This document shows positions 26,001 to 38,000 of a stretch of DNA of 64,000 bases, in pieces; position 1 is the stretch's first letter, and each line of letters begins with the position of its first letter. Made by a program: the position numbers and the translations under genes. This DNA is from Liolophura sinensis (Eukaryota; Mollusca; Polyplacophora; Chitonida; Chitonidae): the NCBI RefSeq assembly GCF_032854445.1, contig NC_088299.1:347001-411000 (forward strand), in the 5' to 3' direction. The notes beneath the pieces are model-generated. The model was given only the letters and a program-made list of their open reading frames with translations. It ran no database searches and was not told the origin of the DNA.

Positions 26001-29000
26001 AAATGGGGCTGTTTCATCTGATAACCATCTATATTCACCTACTCTCTTAAAAGATTCTACATTTTGTCCAGGTGTTCCTACCACTACACATGTACCTACC
26101 TTCCTCTGCACTTCATCATCGAGTCTCTTGAGCTCTGCCTCTCTCTGCGTCTTCTGGAACTGCAGGAACTTCCTGCGTGCTGCATCCAGAAGCTTCAACT
26201 CCTTTAACTTCACCTCCCTCATCATTGCATTCACACTGAAGACAGGAAAAAGGCAGAGATTGAATAAAAGTTCAGTCTGTACAGACATGTTCACTAGTGA
26301 CCTACCATTTCCAGTGTATGGTGAGTGTGACCTACCGTTTCTAGTGTATGGTGAGTGTGACCTACCGTTTCTCGTGTATGGTGAGTGTGACCTACTGTTT
26401 CTAGTGTATGGTGAGTGTGGCCTACCATTTCTCGTGTATGGTGAGTGTGACCTACCATTTCTCGTGTATGGTGAGTGTGACATAATGTTTTCAGAGTATG
26501 GCGAGTGTGACCTACCGTTTCTAGTGTATGGTGAGTGTGACCTACCGTTTCTTGTGTATGGTGAGTGTGACATAATGTTTTTAGAGTATGGTGAGTGTGA
26601 CCTACCATTTCCAGTGTAGGGTGAGTGTGACCTTTTGTTTCTAGTGTATGGTGAGTGTGAACTTTCGTTTCTAGTGTATGATGAGTGTTACTGTTTCTAG
26701 AGTATGGTGAGTGTGACCTACCATGGACTGTGACCTAACATTTCCAGCCCATGGTGAGTGTGACCTACCACTTCCAGTGTATGAGGAGTGTGACCTAACA
26801 TTTCCAGCGCATGGTGAGTGTGACCTACCGTTTCCAGTGTATGGTGAGTTTGACCTAACATTTCTAGTGCATGGTAAGTGTGACCTACCATTTCCAGTGT
26901 ATGGTGAGTGTGACCTACCGTTTCCAGTGTATGGTGAGTGTGACCTAACATTTCTAGTATATGGTGAGTGTGACCTACCATCATCACTGTATGGTGAGTG
27001 CAAACCACCCTTCCTACTGTATGATGAGTGTAACCTACTGTTTCCAGTGTATGGTGAGTGTGACCTAACATTTCTAGTGTATGGTGAGTGTGACCTACCA
27101 TCATCACTGTATGGTGAGTGGAAACCACCCTTCCTACTGTATGGTGAGTGTGACCTACCGTTTTCAGTGTATGGTGAGTGTGACCTACCATCATCACTGT
27201 ATGGTGAGTGGAAACCACCCTTCCTACTGTATGGTGAGTGTGACTTACCATTTCCAGTGTATGGTGAGTGTGACCTACCATCATCACTGTATGGTGAGTG
27301 CAAACCACCCTTCCTACTGTATGATGAGTGTAACCTACTGTTTCCAGTGTATGGTGAGTGTGACCTAACATTTCTAGTGTATGGTGAGTGTGACCTACCA
27401 TCATCACTGTATGGTGAGTGGAAACCACCCTTCCTACTGTATGGTGAGTGTGACCTACCGTTTTCAGTGTGTGGTGAGTGTGACCTACCATCATCACTGT
27501 ATGGTGAGTGGAAACCACCCTTCCTACTGTATGGTGAGTGTGACTTACCGTTTCCAGTGTATGGTGAGTGTGACCTACCATTATCACTGTATGGTGAGTG
27601 GAAACCACCCTTCCTACTGTACGGTGGGTGTGATCTGACATTTCTAGTGTATGGTGAGGGTGACCTACCATCATCACTGTATGGTGAGTGCAAACCACCC
27701 TTCCTATTGTATGATGAGTGTGACATAGCGTTTCTAGTGTATGGCGAGTGTAGCTTACCGTTTCCTCTGAGCAGCCAGTTTCTGCTCCTCATCCTGTATC
27801 ATCATCCTCCTCTTCTCCTCCGCATCCAGCAGTAATTTCTGCTGTCTGTACCAGGCCTCCTCCTCATTCTTACGCATCAGAGTCTCCTTCTCCAAGCTCA
27901 ACGATGCTTGTCTGCAGCACAGCACAACCATACAGCTCATCATACATCAACAAAGATACAGCTTTTTTATTTATCTATTTATTTATTTATTTGACTGACG
28001 TTTTACACCGAATATTTCACTTATATGACAGTGGCTAGCATTATGGTAGGGGGAAAGAGAGCAAAGTTCAGCGGAAAGCCACGACCATGCGCAGGTTGCT
28101 GGGAGATCTTCCAATTTACGGCCTGAGACAGCTGAACGCACAGCAACTGCATTGATGCTCCTTGGTCAATAGGTCTAATTTGGTAACAGAACCATAGAGA
28201 TCACCATATGTCTACAACCATAACGCTCAAACATCAACAACCTTGGAGCCCATCATAGGTCAACAGCCATAGAGTTCATCATACATCAACAATTATAGAG
28301 CCCATCATACGTCAACAATTATAGAGCCCATCATACGTCAACAATTATAGAGCCCATCATACGTCAACAATTATAGAGCCCATCATACGTCAACAATTAT
28401 AGAGCTCATCATACGTCAACAATTACAGAGCTCATCATACGTCAACAATTACAGAGCTCATCATACGTCAACAATTATAGAGCCCATCATACGTCAACAA
28501 TTATACAGCCCATCATACGTCAACAATTATACAGCCCATCATACGTCAACAATTATAGAGCCCATCATACGTCAACAATTACAGAGCTCATCATACGTCA
28601 ACAATTATAGAGCCCATCATACGTCAACAATTATACAGCCCATCATACGTCAACAATTATACAGCCCATCATACGTCAACAATTATAGAGCCCATCATAC
28701 GTCAACAATTACAGAGCTCATCATACGTCAACAATTATAGAGTCCATCATACGTCAACAATCATAGAGCTCATCATATGTCAACAACCATAGAGCTCATA
28801 CGTCAACAACCATAGAGCATAGATATATATGCACATATAGCTGTATGCATGAAAAGCATTAATATGCCTTGTACCGGAATGGGGGTAACTATGAAACTAA
28901 AAGTAATAATCAGACTGTCATTACTGTTAAGAGTGTAGAGGTTTAGATGATATAAAAGACATACACAGATTTTCATGGAAATCGGTGCAACACTTTTAGC

Positions 29001-32000
29001 AGGAGTTTCAAGGACAAAATCTGTGTACGTGAAAAATTCATTAATGCACGGAACGAGAGTACTTGAACGAGAGTAATTATGAAAATAATTACCTCACTGC
29101 AATTAAACTTTAGCATGCACAAATTTAAATGATAGGGAACATGTATGCCACGTTTCATGGAAATAGGTTTAGTACTTTAGGAGGAGTTGCTTGGAAAAAA
29201 TCTGAATGCATGGTAAAAAATTATTACACAAACTCCTCAATGGGGGTACATGTAATTAAAAAAAATAACTACCCCATTGCCATCAAACTTAAGCATGCAT
29301 AAATACAGATGATAGGCGAGATATATGGTGAGTTGCATCAAAACCACCAATGCCGTAGTTTGGGAGGAGAAGTATGGATAAAACAGTGCCTACGAACTGG
29401 CAGATAGAAGTACATACTGAGTAATTTCAGTATACCCACCACCCCTGCAAACACCATCCCACCCACTTCCACCCCACTCCACCCCACAACTAACTTCCCC
29501 CCACTCCACTCCACAACTAACTTCACCCCACTCCACCCCACAACTAACTTCACCCCACTCCACTCCACAACTAACTTCACCCCACTCCACCCCACAACTA
29601 ACTTCCCCCCACTCCACTCCACAACCAATTTCACCCCACTCCACTCCACAATTAACTTCACTGAACTTTCTATGGGTGTATGTTGACGCTTGCCCTTCAA
29701 TCCATGTCTATGTTCCATAGACAGGAGATAAAAAAAAACAAAACAAACAAAGCTTACCCTTCCATTCGAGTATGTACATTTTCTGCACACCATACCTTAG
29801 ACCATGTAGCTAAAAAAAAAAGCTTAACCTTCAATCCATGCGTAAGTGTGCATTATACAGGAGCGAAAAAAAAAAAAAGCTTAACTTTCCATCTCAAGAG
29901 CTAAAAGAAAAACCTTAACCTTGCCTCCAAGTATGTACATTAACACACCATACCTTAAGACTAGGGAGCTAAACTTGGAATGGGTAACAAGGCTACCTAG
30001 ATAAGAGCTCGCCCAAATGAGAAAATGAATAAAGAACACAAATCATGAATTTGGAAATTTACAATAATTAATATGCTCACAGAGCATCGGTGATGGAATA
30101 CCACACTTGTGTCATTGTGCTTTATATGCAGGTAAAACTTACAATACTTAAGGTCAATACATACAATACTTTTTAAGATACTAACCCTAACATTTTGTTT
30201 AACACTGATTCTTATACACAAAGTCAGGAATTCAGTAATTTACAGTACTATATATGTACACACCGAATCAACAATAGAATAACCCCCTCATGCTACTGTG
30301 CTTTACATGTGCTCAAACCCTGAGCTCAATGCAAGCAGTACTTCTTGAGAAACCACTCCTAACACTACCTATTAACACTGATTCTTATACGCAATACACT
30401 GAGTCAGGAATTTGGTGATTTATGGTACTTATTATATGCACACATCCAATCAATGATGGAATGTCCCCCTCGTGCTATTCTACATGTGTGCAAACCCTGA
30501 GCTCAATACCTGCAGTACTTTTAAAGATACCACCCTTAACATTTTGTTTAATATCGCTTTCTCTATTATTGGATGATGATACTGATGTTCAGGGTTCAAC
30601 ATAAACTATGCCTGTACATTATACAGGCCAGCAAAAAAAAGCTTAACCTTCAATCCATGTATATGAGCCCAGATATACTGGAGTCTCTCACCAATGCGGT
30701 TGCTGTGAGTTCAAGTCCAGCTCACGCTGGCTTCCTCTCCAGCCGTGCGTGGGAAGGTCTGTCAGCAACCTGCGGATCTTCATGGGTTTTCCCCCGGGTT
30801 CTGCTTGGTTTCCTCCCACCATAATGCTGACTGCTGTCGTATAAGTGAAATATTCTTGAGTACTGCGTAAAACACCAATCAAATAAATAAATATGCCTTA
30901 GACTAGGGAGCTAAAAAAAAGCAAAAAAACTTCAATTCATGTATGAGAGCAGGAGCTGAAAAAAAGCTTAACCAGACACCAACACCAAAACTTTTCCCCA
31001 CTCTCACACTACCTCCCCTTACTTCATACAGGTAAGCTAAAAATGTCAAGCTCACTGAAAATCAATAGGGTTCTTCCCAGTGGCCTTGTTCATCTATGAC
31101 ACACATTTGGTAAATCTGCAGAGATAGAGTGTTTGCAAGAAAGTGGACAGAGGGATGGTTTGCCACCAGCTGCAATGACAATACCAGTAGGCCAATTTTT
31201 GGCCGAGCAGTACAAACTGAAAAAAAAAACAACAACAACAAGCAAACCCATAGCTGAGACAGTTTGAGACCATTCTCATCCATCTATATCAAATCGGCCA
31301 CTCACTTCTGTCTCAGGAAGTCAATCTCCTCTTGTCTGATTCTCTCCCGTTCTTGAACCTGGACAGATAAGACAAGCACAGGACTTACACACTAGTGATT
31401 ACCACATAAACAGAGGTAAGTGTAATAACCAGGACTTCACACACTGGTGATCATCACATGAATAGAGGTAAGTGTAATAAACATGGCTCATCACACATTA
31501 GAAGCTTCTCTATCTTGTCATCAAGATTCCATTTTTATCACAATTCTGCTGGTGGCACACCATTTCAAGGTGAAGTTAAAGTGATGCATGACCAAACATT
31601 CAACAGTCTTGCACACAGATTGTAAACATAAAGTGAAGTTAAAATTCCAAGGCTTTTAAATGACCAACATGGCAGATTTTAAACTGACTTCTCATTTAAA
31701 TATTTCAATGGCCGGATAATGTTAGAACAGGGATTGCCTATGCCAATTCAATTTAACATTTGCACATTTAGTGTAAAGTAAACATTACGGCGGGCTAAAG
31801 TTTAAATGGTAAGAGCTATTTAAATGGGTACATGGACCCTGACACCAAGATAGCTAACAAGTGACCATTAATATTACGGCAAGCTTTGAAAAGGAAAGGT
31901 GTACCACTGATTGGATTCTGCATATTTTTGAAATACATGTATGTACTTTGACAGAAAAATGGTATCAAAAATATAGACCCACTGAAACAATTTACACACA

Positions 32001-35000
32001 GAAAATATCAGTGACCAGAGAATAAGTTTTTCAAGAATGTAAGAAAGTATTCAGCATGAGAAGAATGAGTAAGTTGAGATTTAAAGATTTAACATACATT
32101 GTAACTGACACTGTAACTCAGCCAAGCTCAGACAAGCTTGTCATCACCTTGAGATGGACAAGATGGGAAGACAATACCTGGTAGTCGACGATGAATTTAG
32201 GATATTTGTTGAACACAGGATACTGTCCTTTCGTCAAGGGAGTGTACTCTTCTAAAAGATTCTTTGGGTCAATGTCACTAGGAGTTGCCTCCCACAGCCT
32301 GTAAGCCTCTTTGATCATGTGACGGATGTCCACGGAGTTACGATGGTGGAAGAAGTACTACAAATACAACACACTTCCAAATCCACACAGTAAACTCATA
32401 AAAGTACGACTTAACTTAAAATTCACAACCACAAAAAAGTAAACAGTATGAATTATCGTAACACCACTGCAAACAAGTGAACTATAAGAGGGGAAACAAA
32501 GGTCAGAAAATATTAATTTGGTGTTAAAGCTCACATTTTCTTGTTCGAATATAATACTACTTTCCAAATGAAACAAATTCCTCAAAACATTTTTCTAATA
32601 TCAATAATACTCTCAGAATGAAGCAAACTGACTAACTTAGTCATGGAAGAAATTTTAGGTCAACTATAGCAGTTCATATGAAAGTATGAAAAGACCGTTT
32701 ACAGAAACATATATTTTATAGGGAAAATGGGCCCGATGGTCACTCAGATAGATTCACCAGGGAGTTTACTAGTTCAACTACCAGTACAGCTTCCTCAATA
32801 ACTGACACTGCAGTACACATTACGAGGCTCTCCACACAACTCATAGGTACCTTGAAGTCATCCAGCTCTCTACACTGAAGAAGAGGCCCCCGGGCACACG
32901 TGGCATAGGCTACCACAGCCATCAGGAGGAAGGACAGGTGGTTACTGAAGACATTGTCAAACAGAGAGAGCCATTCTTCTCTGGTCAGCACTTCTGAAAA
33001 CAGGGACTCCAACAGTGGCCAAGCATAAATCTGTGAACATGTAATAGACATTAGGTAAGTAGAAAGTAAACAACTATGAAATACAGACAACAGCAGTCTC
33101 CAACAATAGCCAAGTTGCAGATCTGCCACTATGTAACAGATCTGAGTATTAACCAAGTGAGTAAGTAACTATAATATACGGACTTCAGCCAGGTAGTCTA
33201 TAGATCTGTCAACATGTAACAGACACGAGCATTAACTACATGTAAGTGAATAAAAATGAAATACAGACAACAGCAGTCTCCAACAAAAGCTCGTAACATG
33301 GTGTTACAACCATGTAACAGATCTGAGTATTAACCAAGTGAGTAAGTAACTATAAAATACAGACTTCAGCCAGGTAGTCTACAGATCTGTCAACATGTAG
33401 CAGACACAAGCATTAACTACATGTAAGTAAATAAAAATGAAATACATAAAAGTGAGTAAGTAACCAAAAAAGTAACCTGGCCAACAAAAGCCAGGTATAG
33501 ATCTGTCAACATGTAACACATGAGAAAAGAAACATTCCAATACAGTCTCAAATAACTGCCAGGCATACATATGTCAACATGTAACACACAGACAAGCATT
33601 AACTAAGTAGTATGAGGGGTGATTTAATGATAATTTTTGAGCCCAGTAAGAAAACAACTGAGTTACATGTAATGTAATGCTTTATTTTTCAACCTTATCT
33701 CCATAAAAGTCCACCCTCTTTTCAGCATTGCTGCAGTGCCCTAAAACCATTCTCAAAGAAGGTTTCATCCTGAAGCTCAAGGAAGTAATCCATGGTAGAC
33801 ACGACATCATTATAAGTATTATGATGACGAGTTCCGGCCAGATGCCTTTTCATATTTGGAAACAGATGGAAGTCTGAAGGGGCCAAATCAGGGGAGTATG
33901 GTGGGTGCTAAGCAAGTTTGAAGCCACATTCATTTGAGGACATCTCAGAACACTGTCATGGTAAAACAGAAAACCTCGTTGGAGCATTCCACACCTCTCC
34001 TACTTCTCCCGCATTTGTCGCAAAAGGAAAGCATAATAGGCCTCATTGATGGTCTGTCCGTTCTGGAGATAGTCCACCATTATCGTGCCCTCAGCATCCC
34101 AGCAGACAAAAACAATGACCTTGTCTGTAAAGGACACAGCTTTGGAATCCTTCGGCATGGAGAGAACCCAGATGTTTCCACTGTTTCGACTATTGTTTTG
34201 ACTCTGGTTCAAAGTGATGAAAACACTTGTCGTGGTTCCGAATCATTGCATGAAGTCATCCGGATCGACCTCAAACAGCTGAAGATTCACCCAGGACATC
34301 TGGAACCTCGTGCGTTTCCTCGAGAACCTCGAGAAGCATTAAGACCCATTGTTCTCAAAGTTTCGTCATTCCCAAATCTTCAGTCAGAACTGAATAAACT
34401 CTCTCCAGAGAAATGCCTACATTACTCGCTATGTTCTGCTCGGTTACTCTTCTGTCAGCAAGGACTATATGATGGATCTTCTTGACCACATCAGTCGTTG
34501 TTGCAGTTCTGTTTTATCTTCACAACTTGTTCTGCCTCTCTTGAATTTGGCTGACCAGCTTTTTACTGTAGCATAGGATGGGGCATTTTCCCCACGTGCG
34601 TTACCACGTATGGATCTCCTTTGCAGAAATACTGGATACCTTATGATCACCAGCTGTATCCATTTTAACAATCTGACACACCCCTACTCATTTCACTTTA
34701 ATATTCCAAAGCATCCAGTGAGTCAAAATTTCACACCCCCCTCAAGAGAACTGTTACTTCCTAAAAATACATAGGATGGAAAACCACGCTCTGCATTTTC
34801 TGGCTCAGGCTCAAAACTTTTCAATCACCCCTCATATCTATAAAATGGCCTTGAATATTCTGCCCAGCCCGCAATGGTTCTTTGAATATCTGAATCTGTA
34901 GCCACCTGCTGCTCCAAATGCCCTGTACAAAGTTTTGTAAAAGTGGACACATTCACATGCTTCTGTAAGTATTTACTTCACTTTTTACCTTGAAAAAAAA

Positions 35001-38000
35001 AAAAAAAAGACAGCAGATACACCTTGGCAATTAGAACCCCAGAAAAATACAGGATCAATATTTAAGGTAAATGACCTGATGGCTCACACATCAGCTACTG
35101 CTGTTTACTGCCGCATGGTCTGAATTGGCAGAAAAATGACATGAGAGTGTGATTAGCCTCCTGCCTGTTTTATTAACCTGCATGGCAGCTAATCTGGTTG
35201 CTAATCTGTGCTACATGCAATTTATGCAGGTTTTTAATTTGATTTTGGAGATAAAACTACATTGGTCGGACTGGCCAGTGTCAGGGCTTCACAAAAAATA
35301 AAGTTATATCAGTCAACACAGAATAATGCCTTCAGAATATGCGTGAATAAAAACCTTGCAAACATGCAAAAGGGTTGAAGAAAAACAGTACATATTCAAA
35401 ACTCTTTTACTCCGTGATGCTTTTTAAGAGTATAGGAAACAGGAGTGACTAAGTTCAACCACAGAAGCCATTGCCAAATTTTCTCATGTGATTTACAGGT
35501 ATGCATACCATATTGGTGAAAGACAAGTGGTCCTCAATGAAGGTTAGACTGTGAAAGCAACCACATGAGCGTGCTCTTCCACTTATCCTCAACATGTACA
35601 GTGAGAGCAAGGTGAACTGCAAATTCACTGTTCAAGGCTGAGTTTGAACCTACACCTCATTTGTTTGAAAAACGTGTACTACAATCCTAACCATGGTCTG
35701 CTTCCTCGTGAATACCAATGTCAGAGGGCTTATTGTTGTTGTTGTTAATGTTAATTTAGACCATATTAATGTTTTTTTTTAAAATTTTGATGATGATGAC
35801 AGTATGCAACTAAAGGCAGAATTTGTGATGATGTTGAGCCCTTGTAAAAATAGCACTGTGGCTTAATCTATAAAACTTCAAAAAAAAAAGAGAAAACAAT
35901 GAGATATGACAAAATAAAATTTTATTTATTTTGTATAGGTTCTGTGTCTGTGTAAACGTATAATTAGGATTAGGTAATAACAAGATTTTCTGATATGGGC
36001 AGCCTCATTATATACATGAATTGAAGACTGTGATGAGGTAGTATACATATTTACATGAACATTAACTAAAATTATCGAAATATGGAGTCTGTTTCACAGA
36101 AACCTGTAAAATTAAAACGTTATTTAGATGGTTTCATAAATTAAAAGAATCAGAGTAAGATCTATAATAATACGTTTTCCTGATATCAGCACCATCATTA
36201 ATATACATGTGCTGAAGATTAAAATTCTTGAAATATTGTCAAATATTTAACAGGAAATTTAAAACTAATTTTGCAGGTTGCATATATCAAAATGCATAAA
36301 ACCATCAAACCAGATTCAGCATAAAAATAAATATGCTAAAACTGAAATTTTATCCATCATTTGGAAACATTAACAATTAACATGTGAAGAATTTGTCATG
36401 ACAAGCAATTACGCATTAAGAGCACTTAAAACATAACCATAGAGGAACAGGTTTCTTTACACGCAGTTTCATAAAGCATATTAAAGCTGAAACAGAAATA
36501 GCACAAAGTACATAAAACAATTCAGTGAGGGCAAATTCTCTATCAAGCAGCATAAAATATAAAACATGATATAACAATATATGAAAGAAGATTTTACCTG
36601 TAACAACAGTGTTAACACCAATATTATTTAAATTTTTCATTCAGACACCATTGTGTGGACACATTTTTTCTTATATCAGAACCAATATTACCTCAGCAAA
36701 CCAGTACAGACTCAGAACTGACATCATAGACCCATTGGATGTCTCCAGTAATGTACACTCGTAATTTGTTTTTCTTGTCATCCTTAAATTATGTCCAGCA
36801 AATCACATGATATGTGCAATTTACTGTAAACCACAAATAACTTCATGTGATTTTTCATCAACCACAGTTCAGACAGCAGAATGATTACTTGGTGAAAAAT
36901 TCTGTGAAATTATAAGAGATTTACAGCACATGCGTACTAAACAAGCATTCAACAGTAAAACATCAGTAGTACTGGTCACCATAGCACATATGTATACTGA
37001 ATTCCGTACAGTATCTCTCCCAGACACACAGCACGCAGTATTCCTCGTCAGAAGCTTTCCAGGCTTGATATAGAGGATGGGGATGTGTTGTACGGGTAGG
37101 GGTTTGGGTACGGATCCAGTGTCTGGTATGAAAATGGGTCAGCAGTATGTACAATGTCAGACAGCTGCTGTATGATATCCCCGTACAGCTTTGTGCTGTG
37201 ACTGCGGCTGTCAGTGGTCAGGTCTGAGCAGATAGTCAGCAGCTGCTTCTCCATCGACTTCTTCTGTTTCTTGGGTTTCGTGTTGTTGGTTCGGTTCCTC
37301 TTGTTGGCAAACCAGGCCTTCACCTGGGCGATGCTGATCCCGCCAGCGTCCGCCATGTCCACCTTCTCCTCCTCCGTTGGGTAAGGGTTATCAATGTGCC
37401 GATCAAACCAGTCCTGCATGATGGTGGTGGCCTTGACGCTGAGCTGCCGCGCTTTGGACTTGTTTTGCTGGAAAGACATACCATTCCTACGGGGAGGTAA
37501 TGCTGCTTTCAGCAGATGTAGGCTCCCCATCACCCGATTGGTCAGGTGCATGCGCTGTCGGTCATAAAGCAGGTGAATGGACTGCAGTTCCTTTTGGTAC
37601 TGGGCAGGGCTGGGTATGGTCACCTGTTTCAGTTTGGTGACGGCATCATTTCGCTGGCCCTCTATCTCACCACACTGGGTGTGGTAGAACAGCTGGAGTT
37701 CCTGCACCTTGGGGCTGTTGGAGGAGATGACCTGTCGGAACTCAGACTGAAGATTAGCCTCCTGTACAGCAATGGCTGCAGGATTCAAGCTAGGCTCCAC
37801 CTCATCCGGTGCATCCTCACACAGGTTGTATGGGACAGATGCTTGGTAACAATCAGAGGCCAGAGTGGCCTGCAGCTCACTAAACATGGGGTGACTGCTC
37901 AGCTTAGAGAAATCCCCTTGGGCACCCTCAACATTAGGGCTTCCTGAATCAACAATAGAAGCCATTCTCTCACATTAAGAAAATTTGTGGTAGTTTTGAA

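Noticed and set aside
26671-27835. Open frames of about 330-370 codons on both strands (HSPYTRNGRS and VYGECDLPF repeats)
   Set aside because: They are the 30-bp array in intron 16 read in different frames. The period is a multiple of three, so frames stay open by structure. They do not connect to a gene.
28250-28800. CRISPR array (regular 26-bp repeats)
   Set aside because: Units are directly tandem without unique spacers, in an animal intron; a minisatellite.
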